Below are positions 16,656 through 26,253 of a DNA stretch of 64,000 bases, one piece after another. Under the pieces are notes generated by a model. The model made no database searches and had not been told where the DNA came from. It saw nothing but the letters and a program-made list of their open reading frames with translations. How positions within the stretch are numbered: position 1 is the stretch's first letter; the number at the start of each line of letters is the position of its first letter. The position numbers and the translations under genes were made by a program. Source of the stretch: Martinezella calliandrae (GTDB lineage Bacteria; Pseudomonadota; Alphaproteobacteria; Rhizobiales; Rhizobiaceae); contig NZ_JARFYN010000007.1 of the NCBI RefSeq assembly GCF_030272695.1, positions 1 through 64,000 on the forward strand. The letters run 5' to 3'.

Positions 16656-18083
16656 TCACCCGTGGTTGATCATCACGTGCCGGACGGCGGTATAGTCCTC
16701 CAGCGCGTAGACCGACATGTCCTTGCCGTAGCCGGATTGCTTGAGGCCGCCATGGGGCATTTCATTGACCAGCATGAAATGGGTATTAATCCAGGTGCAG
16801 CCATATTGCAGCCGGGCGGCGGTTTGCATGCCGCGGCTGATGTCCTTGGTCCAAATGGAGGATGCAAGGCCATAGTCGCTGTCGTTGGCCCAGGTCACGG
16901 CATCCTCGACATCGGTGAAGCGGGTGACGGAGACGACCGGGCCGAACACCTCGCGACGGACGATTTCGTCGTCTTGCGTGGCGCCGGCTACAACGGTCGG
17001 GGCATAAAAGAAGCCACGCTCGCCGGAGGTTTTGCCGCCGGTGGTGATCTGCATGTGCTTGTGTTCGGCGGCGCGGGTGACGAAACTTTCGACACGGTCG
17101 CGCTGACGTTTGGAGATCAGCGGGCCAATTTCGTTTTCGGCGTCGTCAGCCAGATTGAACTTGATGCTGGAGACGGCGGAGGTGAGGTCGGCGACGAAAT
17201 TGTCATAGACCTTGGCATCGGCGTAGATACGGCACGCGGCCGTACAGTCCTGACCGGCATTGTAGTAACCGAAGGTCCTGATGCCGGCGACGACAGCGTC
17301 AATGTCGGCATCGCCGAAGACGATGACCGGGGCCTTGCCGCCGAGCTCGAGATGCGTGCGCTTGACCGTTTTGGCGGCGGCCTGCAGCACTTTCTTGCCG
17401 GTGGCGACGTCGCCGGTGATCGACACCATGGAGATTTTCGGGTGGTTGATCAGCGCGTTGCCGACGCTCTCGCCGCGGCCGAGGATGAGGTTGACGACGC
17501 CTTCCGGCAGGATGTCCGCCAACAGCTTCGCCATCTTCAGCGCTGTCAGCGGCGTCTGTTCGGAGGGTTTGAAGACGACCGTGTTGCCGCCGGCAATCGC
17601 CGGGGCCAGTTTCCAGGCCATCATCATCAGTGGATAGTTCCATGGCGCGATCGAGCCGACGATACCGATGGGATCGCGGCGGATCATGGAGGTGTGGCCG
17701 GGCAGGTACTCGCCGGCGACCGGGCCATGCAGGTTGCGCACCGCGCCGGCGAAGAAGCGGTAGCAGTCGACGATGGCGGGAATTTCGTCATTGAGAACAG
17801 CGTTGATCGGCTTGCCGCAATTCAGCGCTTCCAGCGTTGCGAAACCTTCGGCATCCTTCTCGATGGCGTCGGCGATCTTCAGGAGATAGGCGGAGCGCTG
17901 GCCGGGCGTCGTCTGCGACCAGCTCGCGAAAGCCTTTTCGGCGGCGTCGACGGCGGCATCGATCTGGCTGAGCGAAGCTTCCGGCAGGTTGAGCACGGTC
18001 TCTCCGGTCTTCGGATTGAGAATATGCTCTTCCGTCTCCGTACCGGCCTCAAAGCGGGAGCCGATCAGCATCTGGGTGTCCAT
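16656..18083 (-). CDS. patD: Gamma-aminobutyraldehyde dehydrogenase
   Basis: A 475-residue aldehyde dehydrogenase closely resembling the PatD/YdcW group, which oxidises 4-aminobutanal (from putrescine) to GABA with NAD. The catalytic Glu246 lies in HLELGGK and the nucleophile Cys280 in [20 protein letters not shown]-type sequence is characteristic of this subgroup. APWNYPLMM and FKPSEQTPL line the cofactor site. It is the last gene of a minus-strand unit whose other genes encode a polyamine-type ABC importer, the same arrangement as E. coli ydcSTUVW. The 14-base gap to the preceding permease gene supports co-transcription. Confidence 0.88.
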   Translation of the reverse strand: MDTQMLIGSRFEAGTETEEHILNPKTGETVLNLPEASLSQIDAAVDAAEKAFASWSQTTPGQRSAYLLKIADAIEKDAEGFATLEALNCGKPINAVLNDEIPAIVDCYRFFAGAVRNLHGPVAGEYLPGHTSMIRRDPIGIVGSIAPWNYPLMMMAWKLAPAIAGGNTVVFKPSEQTPLTALKMAKLLADILPEGVVNLILGRGESVGNALINHPKISMVSITGDVATGKKVLQAAAKTVKRTHLELGGKAPVIVFGDADIDAVVAGIRTFGYYNAGQDCTAACRIYADAKVYDNFVADLTSAVSSIKFNLADDAENEIGPLISKRQRDRVESFVTRAAEHKHMQITTGGKTSGERGFFYAPTVVAGATQDDEIVRREVFGPVVSVTRFTDVEDAVTWANDSDYGLASSIWTKDISRGMQTAARLQYGCTWINTHFMLVNEMPHGGLKQSGYGKDMSVYALEDYTAVRHVMINHG

Positions 18084-18097
18084 AATAATCTCCCTTT

Positions 18098-18913
18098 TTA
18101 TTTGCCCCCGCCGGCGATCTGATCGCCGTCGCGGGTAAGATAGTAGGCTGCCAGGATCGGCAGGAAGGTGACGAGCACAACGACCATGGCGACGACATTG
18201 GTGACCGGGCGTTGGCGCGGGCGGATCAGCTCTTCTAGCATCCAGATCGGCAAGGTCATCTGCTGGCCACCGGTGAAGGTGGTGACAATGACCTCGTCGA
18301 AGGAGAGCGCGAAGGCGAGCATGCCGCCCGCGAGAAGCGCCGTGCCGATATTCGGCAGGATGATATGGCGAAAGGTCTGGAAGCCGTCGGCACCGAGGTC
18401 CATCGAGGCTTCGATCAGCGAACCGGAGGTGCGGCGGAAGCGGGCAACGGCATTGTTGTAGACCACGACCACGCAGAAGGTGGCGTGGCCGAGAACAATC
18501 GTCCAGACCGAGAATGGAATATCGAACAGGCTAAAGGCCGAGCGCAGCGCAATGCCGGTGATGATGCCGGGGAGCGCAATCGGCAGGATCACCAGCAGCG
18601 AAATGGCCTCACCTCCGAAGAATTTCGTCTGGCTGACGGCGGCGGCGCATAGCGTGCCGAGCACTAAGGCGATGATGGTTGCGATGGTCGCGACCTGCAC
18701 CGACAGCGCCAGCGACGACCAGACATCTGGCCGGTTCCAGGCTATGGAGAACCACTGCAGCGTAAAGCCTGGGGGTGGCCACTGATAGCTCTTGTCCTCG
18801 GTGGTGAAGGCATAAACAAAGATCAGCAGGATCGGCAGATGCAGGAAGAGCAGGCCGCCAGCGGCTGCGATCTTCAGCGGCAGGGAAGCGTTTTGGCCGC
18901 GATTAGAGCGCAT
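18098..18913 (-). CDS. Polyamine ABC transporter permease (PotI/YdcV type)
   Basis: A 271-residue permease with six predicted helices. The EAA-type loop is [23 protein letters not shown], followed by [17 protein letters not shown], a stretch typical of spermidine/putrescine permeases. ATG 18913 has GGGAGC upstream and overlaps the other permease gene by 11 bases, so the two are translationally coupled. It forms the membrane channel with the 18903-19871 protein. Confidence 0.88.
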   Translation of the reverse strand: MRSNRGQNASLPLKIAAAGGLLFLHLPILLIFVYAFTTEDKSYQWPPPGFTLQWFSIAWNRPDVWSSLALSVQVATIATIIALVLGTLCAAAVSQTKFFGGEAISLLVILPIALPGIITGIALRSAFSLFDIPFSVWTIVLGHATFCVVVVYNNAVARFRRTSGSLIEASMDLGADGFQTFRHIILPNIGTALLAGGMLAFALSFDEVIVTTFTGGQQMTLPIWMLEELIRPRQRPVTNVVAMVVVLVTFLPILAAYYLTRDGDQIAGGGK

Positions 18914-19871
18914 CGAAAGCTCCCTGTTTCTTGGCGATCCAGAGATAGATGGCCATGATGAGGATCGGAACGACCGAGAAGGCGGCGGCGAGCGGCACGT
19001 TGCCGGCCGTACCCTGCTGCGCATAGACCGCCTGGCCGATGAAGAGGCGCGACGAACCGATGATCTGCGGGATGATGTAATCGCCGAGGGTCAGCGAAAA
19101 AGTGAAGATCGAGCCGGCTACAACGCCGGGCAGCGCCAGCGGCAACATGACGGTGCGGAAGGTCTGGTTCGGCGTGGCGCCGAGATCGGCGGACGCTTCG
19201 AGGAGATTGGCGGGCACGCGCTCAAGGGCAGCCTGCGTCGGCAGGATCATATAGGGCAGCCAGATATAGACGAAGACCAGGAAGGTGCCGATATAGCTTA
19301 CCGACAGCGAATTGCCGCCGACGATCGGGAGATTGAGCACGCCGTCCAGCAGCCAGCCGACATGGAGCTTGTCGAAAAGCCAGGTCAAAATGCCCTCCTT
19401 GGCGAGGATCAGCTTCCAGGCATAGACCTTGACCAGATAGCTCGACCAGAGCGGCAGCATGACGCCGAGATAAAACAGCGCCTTCCATTTTCCCTTGGCG
19501 TAACGCGCCGCATAATAGGCGATCGGGAAAGCTACGAAGGAGGAGGCGACGGTCACCAGCGCGGCCATTACTATGGTGCGGATAATGATGTCGAAATTGG
19601 CGGAATTCAAAAGCTGCGCATAGGTCGAGAGCGTAAATTCGTAATTCACCGTTCCCGAGAAGTCGTCGATCGAGAAGAAGCTCTGGAGGAGCAGCGCGAT
19701 CAGTGAGCCGATATAGATGATGCCGAGCCAGAGCAGCGGCGGCGTCAGCATCAAAAAAAGCAGGAGTTTCGGGCGCCGCCAGAAGAGATCCGACAGGCGG
19801 CCAAAGAAACCGCCGCGGCGTGGCAGGATCGAGGTGGCCGCCGGCGCGGTCGTGATTGCGGCTGACGTCAT
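18903..19871 (-). CDS. Polyamine ABC transporter permease (PotH/YdcU type)
   Basis: A 322-residue permease with a longer cytoplasmic N-terminus ([21 protein letters not shown]) and six helices. The loop [25 protein letters not shown] contacts the ATPase, and [12 protein letters not shown] is typical of PotB/PotH proteins. Its ATG overlaps the ATPase stop (ATGA at 19868-19871). It belongs to the binding protein-ATPase-permease-permease-dehydrogenase unit. Confidence 0.88.
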   Translation of the reverse strand: MTSAAITTAPAATSILPRRGGFFGRLSDLFWRRPKLLLFLMLTPPLLWLGIIYIGSLIALLLQSFFSIDDFSGTVNYEFTLSTYAQLLNSANFDIIIRTIVMAALVTVASSFVAFPIAYYAARYAKGKWKALFYLGVMLPLWSSYLVKVYAWKLILAKEGILTWLFDKLHVGWLLDGVLNLPIVGGNSLSVSYIGTFLVFVYIWLPYMILPTQAALERVPANLLEASADLGATPNQTFRTVMLPLALPGVVAGSIFTFSLTLGDYIIPQIIGSSRLFIGQAVYAQQGTAGNVPLAAAFSVVPILIMAIYLWIAKKQGAFDAL

Positions 19872-20854
19872 GCTGCGTCGTCCATGTAATGTATGTCTTT
19901 AGGCAGCCAGGCGATACGCACCGAGGCGCCGGTCTGCGGAATGGGCTGGCCTGCCGGCACGGTGACATGCATCCGCGTGCCATGCGCTTCCACCGAAAGG
20001 CGGGTGGCGGCGCCGAGGAAGCTGGTCGCCTGCACCGTCGCCGGAACACCGGCATCCTGCGTCAGTCGTATCGCTTCTGGCCTCAGGCTCGCCCAGCGCC
20101 GTTCGCCACCGAGCGACGACATGGTCTCGGGCGCGATCACGTTGGAGGAGCCGACGAAATCGGCGACAAAGCGGGTCTTCGGCCGCTGATAGATATCGTG
20201 CGGCGTGCCCTCCTGCACGATGCCGCCATTGTTGAAGACGGCGACGCGGTCGGCCATGGAGAGTGCTTCACCCTGATCGTGGGTGACGAAGACGAAGGTG
20301 ATGCCGAGCGCCCGCTGCAGGCTTTTCAGTTCTTCCTGCATCTGCTCGCGCAGCTTGAGGTCTAGCGCGCCAAGCGGCTCGTCGAGAAGAAGAACCTTCG
20401 GCTTGTTGACGAGAGCACGGGCTAGCGCCACGCGTTGACGCTGGCCTCCGGAGAGTTGGCCGGGGCGGCGGGCGCCATAGCCCGGCAACTTCACCAGTTC
20501 CAGTGCCTGTTCAGCAGCCCTCAGCCGTAAGGTCCTGTCGATACCCTTGACCATCAGCCCATAGGCGACGTTGTCGAGGATATTGAGATGCGGGAAGAGG
20601 GCATAGTCCTGAAAGACGGTGTTGACGTTGCGGCGATAGGGCGGCACGCCTTCGGCGGTTTCGCCGAAAATCTCAATATGGCCGCCTGTCGGTTGCTCGA
20701 AACCGGCAATGAGCCGCAGGCAAGTGGTCTTGCCGGAGCCGGAGGGGCCGAGCATTGCGAAGAATTCACCGGAGGCGATCTCCAGATCGACGCGGTCGAC
20801 GGCGCGGACCTGGCCGAAATGGCGCGATACCTGCTCAAAACGGACGGCGGTCAT
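19868..20854 (-). CDS. Polyamine ABC transporter ATP-binding protein (PotG/YdcT type)
   Basis: A 328-residue ATPase. It shows Walker A GPSGSGKTT, Q-loop FQDYALFPHLN, signature LSGGQRQRVALARAL, Walker B VLLLDEPLGALD and switch His VTHDQGEAL. A C-terminal TOBE domain follows (FVGSSNVIAPE onwards). ATG 20854 has GGAG upstream; a longer frame to 21076 would cover the intergenic region. It energises the import of the amine bound by the 21019-22179 protein. Confidence 0.9.
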   Translation of the reverse strand: MTAVRFEQVSRHFGQVRAVDRVDLEIASGEFFAMLGPSGSGKTTCLRLIAGFEQPTGGHIEIFGETAEGVPPYRRNVNTVFQDYALFPHLNILDNVAYGLMVKGIDRTLRLRAAEQALELVKLPGYGARRPGQLSGGQRQRVALARALVNKPKVLLLDEPLGALDLKLREQMQEELKSLQRALGITFVFVTHDQGEALSMADRVAVFNNGGIVQEGTPHDIYQRPKTRFVADFVGSSNVIAPETMSSLGGERRWASLRPEAIRLTQDAGVPATVQATSFLGAATRLSVEAHGTRMHVTVPAGQPIPQTGASVRIAWLPKDIHYMDDAA

Positions 20855-21018
20855 GGGATGCTCCGGGGTATGCAGGGACGACGGCCATATTCCGCCGCAG
20901 TCTCTCCGTTTGGAAAAGGGCTGTGTGAGGCGATGAGGGGCTTTCGATATCGGGCCCCTCATCGTCCCGATGCGATCGCGCTCTTTAAGATGGAGGCGGT
21001 CGCCACAATCGGCGTGAA

Positions 21019-22179
21019 CTATCTGCCCCCAATCACACCGATATAGTCGGAAACCCAGCGATGATACGGCACGCATTCGCCTTCGCTAGTGCACTTGGCA
21101 ACCGGGGTTTTCCAGAACTTGATCTTGTCGAAATGATCGTAGCCGTTGGTGGCGCAACCGCTGTCGGTCAGGAGTTCATTGCCCTTGCAGGCGGCGGGAA
21201 CCGAGGGCACCGCGCCGAACCAGGCCGCAGCGTCACCCTGGACCTTTGGCTGCAATGAATGTTCGATCCACATATAGGCGCAGTTCGGATGCTGGCTGTC
21301 GGCATGCAGCATGGTGGTATCGGCCCATCCGGTCGCGCCCTCATCCGGGAAGGTCGAGCCGATTTTCTGTTTGTCGGCCTGCAGGAGGTTGACCTGGAAC
21401 GGCCAGGAGCCAGAGGCGACGACGCCTTCGTTCTTGAAGTCATCCGTCTGGATCATCGCGTCGTGCCAATAGCGGCTGACGAGTTTGCGCTGGCCGCGCA
21501 GCAGGTCGAGAGCGGCCTTGTATTGGTCTTCGTTGAGTTCATAAGGATCCTTGATGCCAAGTTCCGGCTTGTGAGCCATTAGGTAAAGCGCGGCGTCGGC
21601 GATATAGATCGGGCCGTCATAGGCCTGGACGCGACCCTTGTTGGACTTGCCATCCGGCAGGGTCATTTCCTCGAAGACGACATTCCAGCTCTTCGGTGCC
21701 TGACCCTTGAAGGCGTCTGTATTGTACATCAGCACGTTCGGCCCCCAGAGATAGGGAACGCCGTAGTGGACGCCGTTGACGGTATGCCATGGCGCATTTT
21801 TCAAACGTTCATCGAGATTTTTCCAGCTCGGGATCAGATCGACGTTGATCGGCTGGACACGCTTGCCGGCGACAAGGCGCAGCGACGCGTCGCCCGAGGC
21901 GGTAACAAGGTCGAAGCCACCTTCATTCATCAGCGCCACCATTTCGTCCGAGGTAGCGGCGGTCTTGACACTGACTTTGCAGCCCGTGTCCTTCTCGAAC
22001 TGGGTGACCCAGTCGTAATTCTTGTCGCTTTCGCCGCGCTCGATATAGCCGGCCCAGGCGACAATACTCACAGCGCCTTCTCCCTTGCCGAGCGTTTTCA
22101 ACGGCTCAGCGGCGATGACCTGCGTGGCGAAGCCTAGGCATGCTAGCGCAGCCGTGCATGATTTCAGCAGATGCTTCAT
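21019..22179 (-). CDS. Polyamine-type ABC transporter substrate-binding protein (PotF/YdcS-like)
   Basis: A 386-residue periplasmic protein with a signal peptide (residues 1-23, ending VIAAEP). Family features are IVAWAGYIERG near the N-terminus (binding-cleft aromatic and acid residues), DLVTASGDASLRL and VPYLWGPNVLMYNT. It contains C-terminal cysteine pairs (CTSEGEC) that may form disulfides. ATG 22179 follows GGGAGA. It is the first gene of the unit, separated from the ATPase by 164 bases that hold no gene. Ligand is probably putrescine or spermidine, judged from the linked aminobutyraldehyde dehydrogenase. Confidence 0.88.
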   Translation of the reverse strand: MKHLLKSCTAALACLGFATQVIAAEPLKTLGKGEGAVSIVAWAGYIERGESDKNYDWVTQFEKDTGCKVSVKTAATSDEMVALMNEGGFDLVTASGDASLRLVAGKRVQPINVDLIPSWKNLDERLKNAPWHTVNGVHYGVPYLWGPNVLMYNTDAFKGQAPKSWNVVFEEMTLPDGKSNKGRVQAYDGPIYIADAALYLMAHKPELGIKDPYELNEDQYKAALDLLRGQRKLVSRYWHDAMIQTDDFKNEGVVASGSWPFQVNLLQADKQKIGSTFPDEGATGWADTTMLHADSQHPNCAYMWIEHSLQPKVQGDAAAWFGAVPSVPAACKGNELLTDSGCATNGYDHFDKIKFWKTPVAKCTSEGECVPYHRWVSDYIGVIGGR

Positions 22180-22297
22180 CGAATTCTCCCGGTTCTTGAG
22201 CCAGTTGGTCTCGGAGCCAGTTTCTGGCGTTTTGTTCCCGGAGAAAAAAGTGACGCGATTTGGTCGTATTCGCAAATTCATTTATCAGAAAGGCGAT

Positions 22298-22312
22298 ATC
22301 GGAATTTCCGAT
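22298..22312. promoter_or_regulatory. LysR-type T-N11-A box upstream of the polyamine operon
   Basis: ATCGGAA-T-TTCCGAT is a perfect interrupted palindrome containing T-N11-A, the classic LysR-type recognition pattern. It lies 119 bases upstream of the binding-protein start and just beyond the 3' end of the adjacent LysR gene, so that regulator is the obvious candidate to bind it. Confidence 0.55.
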
Positions 22313-22325
22313 GGAAAGTGGAAAC

Positions 22326-23234
22326 CTACCGCTGACGGCCCGAACGCATGGCTTCGGCGATACCGACGAAATCGCGGGCGGCTTGCGGCAGGCTCGAGCC
22401 CTTGCGCCAAACCATGCCGACCTGCACGACCGGCAGCGAGCCGGAGACATCGCGGCTTTCGATACGATCACCTTCCAGCGACCAAGGCCGGTAGACGAGA
22501 TCTGGCAACAGCGCAACGCCGGCGCCTGTGGCAACCAGGCTGCGCACCGCCTCGACCGAGCGGGTGCGGAAGGCCACATGCGGGCGCGCGCCGAGTGCCG
22601 TCAGCAGCTTGCCGGTATTCTCTTCGATCTCGTCGATGGTCAGCATGATCAGTGGTTCGCGCGAAATGTCGGCGACGCTGATGATGTCGGCGGAGACGAG
22701 GGGATGGCCCATCGGCAGCCAGAGGCGATAGGGGGATGTTTCGAGGATTTCGGCCTGTAGCGCCATGCGGTCGCGCAGGTTGGAAATGACCATGACGGCA
22801 ACGTCGAGTTCGCCGCCGACCAGCAGATGTTCGAGATACCCGCCATTGTCCTCGATGGCGCTGACCTCGACGCCGGGGCAGGCGCGACGATAGCGCGCCA
22901 GGAGGTCGGACAATACATAGCCGGCAACCAGCGAAGTCACGCCGATATTTAGCGAGCCGCCGGCGGCGTTCTGCTGGCTGGAGAAACTGGTGCGGGCGTC
23001 GGAAACGGTCGCGAGGATCTTCGTGGCATGGCGGAGGAACTGGTGGCCATTATGGGTAATCGACAAGCCGCGCGGATGGCGGTCGAAAAGCTCGACGCCG
23101 AGGTCGCTCTCCAGTTCCTTCAGCGCTTCGGTGACCGAGGATTGCGAGATCGACAGGTTCTGCGCGGCGCGGGTAATGGAGCCCTGTTCCGCCACGGCAA
23201 CGAAATACTGAAGCTGTCTCAAAGTGAAGGCCAT
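22326..23234 (-). CDS. LysR family transcriptional regulator
   Basis: A 302-residue LysR regulator. The N-terminal helix-turn-helix is FTLRQLQYFVAVAEQGSITRAAQNLSIS with SQSSVTEALKELESDLG as recognition region (residues 3-45, cited in part). The effector domain begins near GGSLNIGVTSLVAGYVLSD. I chose ATG 23234 because it starts directly before the DNA-binding domain. It lies upstream of, and in the same direction as, the polyamine transport operon, with a T-N11-A palindrome between them, so it may respond to a polyamine or a related metabolite. Confidence 0.88.
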   Translation of the reverse strand: MAFTLRQLQYFVAVAEQGSITRAAQNLSISQSSVTEALKELESDLGVELFDRHPRGLSITHNGHQFLRHATKILATVSDARTSFSSQQNAAGGSLNIGVTSLVAGYVLSDLLARYRRACPGVEVSAIEDNGGYLEHLLVGGELDVAVMVISNLRDRMALQAEILETSPYRLWLPMGHPLVSADIISVADISREPLIMLTIDEIEENTGKLLTALGARPHVAFRTRSVEAVRSLVATGAGVALLPDLVYRPWSLEGDRIESRDVSGSLPVVQVGMVWRKGSSLPQAARDFVGIAEAMRSGRQR

Positions 23235-23428
23235 GCCCCGGTTAGAGCATGGCGGTGCCATCCGAGGCAAGCGCCGGCATCGGTCTGAAAGGCTTGGACC
23301 TTTTTTGGTAACGGAAACGAGAGCAGTACAAGATTCATCACTTCTTTAAGTATTCCGAAACGCCATGTCCCTAACGTGAGAGTTGATCATTTTGTCGCGT
23401 TGGAGTGCTCTATGGTGGAGCAGTTGGC

Positions 23429-24271
23429 GTGAGCGCCTTACTGCACATTTTCCGGCCATCCCGGAAGCTTGTCGTCATCGTCGGCGGAGTGGCCCTGTTT
23501 ATGGGCTGTTCCGGCGTCTTTGCGCTTTATATCGGCAAAGACAAGCTCCTGGGCCTGGCCGCAGCCTCCCCGAACGGCCTGAAATGCAGCGACGTCAATC
23601 TCGTCACGATCCGCAAGGAAGATCGGTTCTGGGTGCGCAAATATATCCGCACCGATCCGACTGACGGATTGACGCGGGTTAAAACGGCGCTTCGCGTTGC
23701 CAAGGCCGTCTATGACGAACAAAAACCGGATCTGGTTCAGGTGGTGGTTCTCGACAAAAATGGGCCGACCTTGCGGTCCGATATTCGCGGCCGGGCGCTA
23801 GGCGCCGACGTCGTATATGTGCCGCATCCCGGCAGGGTTGCCGATGGTACCGTCGAGGAGCCGGTCACGGCTCGTTACTACAATGGCGGTGCGAGCGCCG
23901 AAGGTCTCTTCTATGGCGAACAGATCAACATGTTGCCCAAGGATATCGACGACGCGCTGGCGGCGCTGAAAGATCACACCGACTGCGACAATCCGTTGGC
24001 CGCCGAGAACGGCGGCGATGCGAAGAAGGACAAGCAGAAGGCCGCCGAAGCAGCCGAGCAGAAAGCCGCCGCCCGCGTAGAAAAGGACGAAACGCCCAAG
24101 ACACCTCCAGAACAGCGCCCTCCGGCACCTACCGGCAAACTCCCGCCTGAGGGCGACAATACCGGCAGCTTCATCGGCGCCGACGCCGCCGCCCCATATA
24201 ACACGCTATCGCCGGGTCTCGATCCGACCATGACGGGCGCCAGCGATCGAAGGTCGCCAGTGACGAATTGA
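23429..24271 (+). CDS. Membrane-anchored hypothetical protein
   Basis: A 280-residue protein of unknown function. One hydrophobic segment (about residues 12-37, VVIVGGVALFMGCSGVFALYI) anchors it, probably with the C-terminal part in the periplasm. The central domain (residues 50-190) has alternating strands and helices but no motif I recognise. The last 90 residues are rich in Lys, Glu, Ala and Pro (KKDKQKAAEAAEQKAAARV), a likely disordered tail. The GTG at 23429 is favoured by GGAG eight bases upstream; GTG 23405 is an alternative. It is convergent with the next gene, and a long hairpin overlaps its stop. Confidence 0.65.
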   Translation: MSALLHIFRPSRKLVVIVGGVALFMGCSGVFALYIGKDKLLGLAAASPNGLKCSDVNLVTIRKEDRFWVRKYIRTDPTDGLTRVKTALRVAKAVYDEQKPDLVQVVVLDKNGPTLRSDIRGRALGADVVYVPHPGRVADGTVEEPVTARYYNGGASAEGLFYGEQINMLPKDIDDALAALKDHTDCDNPLAAENGGDAKKDKQKAAEAAEQKAAARVEKDETPKTPPEQRPPAPTGKLPPEGDNTGSFIGADAAAPYNTLSPGLDPTMTGASDRRSPVTN

Positions 24272-24287
24272 CCGCCGGCGACCTTCG
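24248..24287. terminator. Long perfect hairpin overlapping a stop codon
   Basis: CGAAGGTCGCC (24248-24258) and GGCGACCTTCG (24277-24287) form an 11-pair stem around 18 bases that include the TGA of the hypothetical gene. It lies between convergent genes. No T-run follows on either strand, so Rho-independent termination is not certain; it may protect the 3' end of the message. Confidence 0.45.
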
Positions 24288-24314
24288 CCTTGCCGAGACG
24301 AAGGCGGAAATCCC

Positions 24315-24599
24315 TCAATCCGCCAAATGCTTTTCCCCGATGGCCTGATAAAGCGCAAACAGCGCCTCGTGGACCGCGCCCGCGAGACGGTAGAAATCGG
24401 GATTGGCAAGAATGGCCGGGTGTTGCAGCAACTGATCGTCCGTCAAGTCGAGCATGAGCGATGTGGTATGCATCGCTTCATGGCATCCGAACGTGCCCGG
24501 CGCGTATTGCGCCAGATCAACATCGCCCAATTCGGAGAGATCGGCCAGGCGCTGTTGCTCGAGATCGGCGTCCGTGATCAGGTTTTCTGTCTCAGTCAT
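24315..24599 (-). CDS. Conserved small protein of unknown function
   Basis: A 94-residue soluble acidic protein. It is predicted mostly helical, with the distinctive segment FGCHEAMHTTSLMLDLTDD and the C-terminus FALYQAIGEKH. A His-rich core (CHEAMHTT) could bind metal, but nothing proves it. ATG 24599 is preceded by AAGGTG six bases upstream, so the longer frame to 24680 is not needed. It looks like a real, small alphaproteobacterial gene. It lies downstream of lysS on the same strand, but a terminator separates them. Confidence 0.6.
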   Translation of the reverse strand: MTETENLITDADLEQQRLADLSELGDVDLAQYAPGTFGCHEAMHTTSLMLDLTDDQLLQHPAILANPDFYRLAGAVHEALFALYQAIGEKHLAD

Positions 24600-24682
24600 T
24601 ATTGTGCACCTTATTTCCCGAGGGTGAGAATTCGCCGCGCGTGGGCGGTATTTATACGCAATCTGCAAACAATGGCCCAACG

Positions 24683-24710
24683 AAAAAGCCGCCAGGCATA
24701 AGCTGGCGGC
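24683..24710 (-). terminator. Rho-independent terminator of lysS
   Basis: GCCGCCAG (24688-24695) and CTGGCGGC (24703-24710) form a perfect stem with a seven-base loop. Read on the minus strand it is followed by TTTTT (24687-24683). It lies 32 bases after the lysS stop. Confidence 0.9.
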
Positions 24711-24741
24711 CTATCGTCTCTATCGTCTGTGCGAAACTGTC

Positions 24742-26238
24742 CTAGTCTGCCTTGCTGCGCCGTGCCGGGAACAGGATGATGTCGCGGATCGACGGGGAAT
24801 TGGTCAGCAGCATGATCAGGCGGTCGACGCCGATGCCGAGGCCGCCGGCGGGTGGCATGCCCTGGTCGATGGCGTCGAGGAATTCTTCGTCCAGTTCCTT
24901 CTGCTTTTCGCCACGGGCATGCGCCTGTTCGAGCTGCTCGACCATGCGGGCGCGCTGCTCTTCCGGATCGTTGAGTTCCGAGAAGGCGTTGCCGAGTTCC
25001 CAGGTATTGCAATAGGTCTCGAAGCGTTCGACCAAGCGCGGCTCGCCCGGCACTTCCTTGGCGAAGGGCGAGATGTCCTTCGGGAAATGCGTAACGTGCG
25101 CCGGTTGAATCAACGTGCCTTCGACCTTCTCTTCGAAGATGAAGGCAAGGCATTCACCCCAGGTCGCATCCTTCTCGACGGCGAAGCCGGCGGCTTGGGA
25201 GGCAGCGCGGGCTTCCTCATCAGTCTTGAGCGCCAGGAAGTCGATGCCAGTCGCTTGCCTGACGGCATCGGGCATCGGTACGCGGCGGAATGGGCCCTTG
25301 AAGGAGATCTGCTTGTCGCCGAAAGTAAATTCCGTGCTGCCGTGGATCGACATGGCGAGCGTCGAGAATAGCCGCTCGACGAGGTCCATGATGTCCTCGT
25401 AGTCGGCATAGGCCCAGTAGCACTCCATCATGGTGAATTCGGGATTGTGCCTTGTGGAAACGCCTTCGTTGCGGAAATTGCGGTTGATCTCGAAGACCTT
25501 GTCGGTGAGGCCCGAAACCAGGGTGCGCTTCAGGAACAGCTCCGGCGCGATGCGCAGGTACATGTCGAGCTTCAGCGTGTTGTGATGCGTCTTGAACGGC
25601 TCGGCGGTGGCGCCGCCATAGACTGAGTGCAGCATCGGCGTTTCGACTTCCATGAAGCCGTCATTCTCCATGAAACGGCGGATGCCGGAGACGATGCGGC
25701 TGCGCTGCTGGAAGCGAAGCTTCGATTCCTCGTTGGTCATGATGTCGAGGTGGCGCTTGCGGTAGCGCAGCTCGATGTCGGACAGGCCATGCCACTTTTC
25801 CGGCATCGGCAACAGTGACTTGGTCAGCATGGTGATCTGCTGGGCGTTGATCGTCAACTCGCCGCGCTTGGTGCGGCGCACGATACCGGTTACGCCGATG
25901 ATGTCGCCGATATCGATCATCGGCAGCAGGGCGCGGGCCTCTTGGCCAGTGACGTCCTTGTGGCTGAAGATCTGGATCTTGCCGGAGGCGTCATGGATAT
26001 CCATGAACATTCCGGAATTGCGCGAGGAATAGACGCGGCCGGCGACGGTGACGACATCGCCCGTTTCCGTATCCGGCTCCAGCCCCTCGTATTTCGCGGC
26101 CAGTTCGGCGTTGGTCAACGTCCGGTGAAAGTGAGCCGGATAGACCTCGCCGATCTGTTCGCGCAGCAGCTTCAGCTTCTGTGCGCGGACTTCCGTCGCG
26201 TCGGATGAAAGGGCTGATGTTTCAGTCTTGTCGTTCAT
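24742..26238 (-). CDS. lysS: Lysyl-tRNA synthetase, class II
   Basis: A 498-residue class II lysyl-tRNA synthetase that charges tRNA-Lys. The N-terminal OB-fold anticodon domain (VVTVAGRVYSSRNSGMF, residues about 63-80) is followed by the catalytic core with motif 1 (SRIVSGIRRFMENDGFMEVETP, cited in part), motif 2 (FEINRNFRNEGVSTRHNPEFTMMECY, in part) and motif 3 (GLGIGVDRLIMLLT). Alphaproteobacteria more often use a class I LysRS; the class II form is read directly from these motifs. It lies 15 bases after gltX, so the two synthetases form one unit. Confidence 0.95.
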   Translation of the reverse strand: MNDKTETSALSSDATEVRAQKLKLLREQIGEVYPAHFHRTLTNAELAAKYEGLEPDTETGDVVTVAGRVYSSRNSGMFMDIHDASGKIQIFSHKDVTGQEARALLPMIDIGDIIGVTGIVRRTKRGELTINAQQITMLTKSLLPMPEKWHGLSDIELRYRKRHLDIMTNEESKLRFQQRSRIVSGIRRFMENDGFMEVETPMLHSVYGGATAEPFKTHHNTLKLDMYLRIAPELFLKRTLVSGLTDKVFEINRNFRNEGVSTRHNPEFTMMECYWAYADYEDIMDLVERLFSTLAMSIHGSTEFTFGDKQISFKGPFRRVPMPDAVRQATGIDFLALKTDEEARAASQAAGFAVEKDATWGECLAFIFEEKVEGTLIQPAHVTHFPKDISPFAKEVPGEPRLVERFETYCNTWELGNAFSELNDPEEQRARMVEQLEQAHARGEKQKELDEEFLDAIDQGMPPAGGLGIGVDRLIMLLTNSPSIRDIILFPARRSKAD

Positions 26239-26253
26239 ATTGGTAAATCCGGT

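Noticed and set aside
16509-18122. 537-codon open frame on the plus strand
   Set aside because: It lies antisense to the aldehyde dehydrogenase, which has catalytic Glu and Cys. The translation is low-complexity Gly/Asp/Arg-rich and has no start signal.
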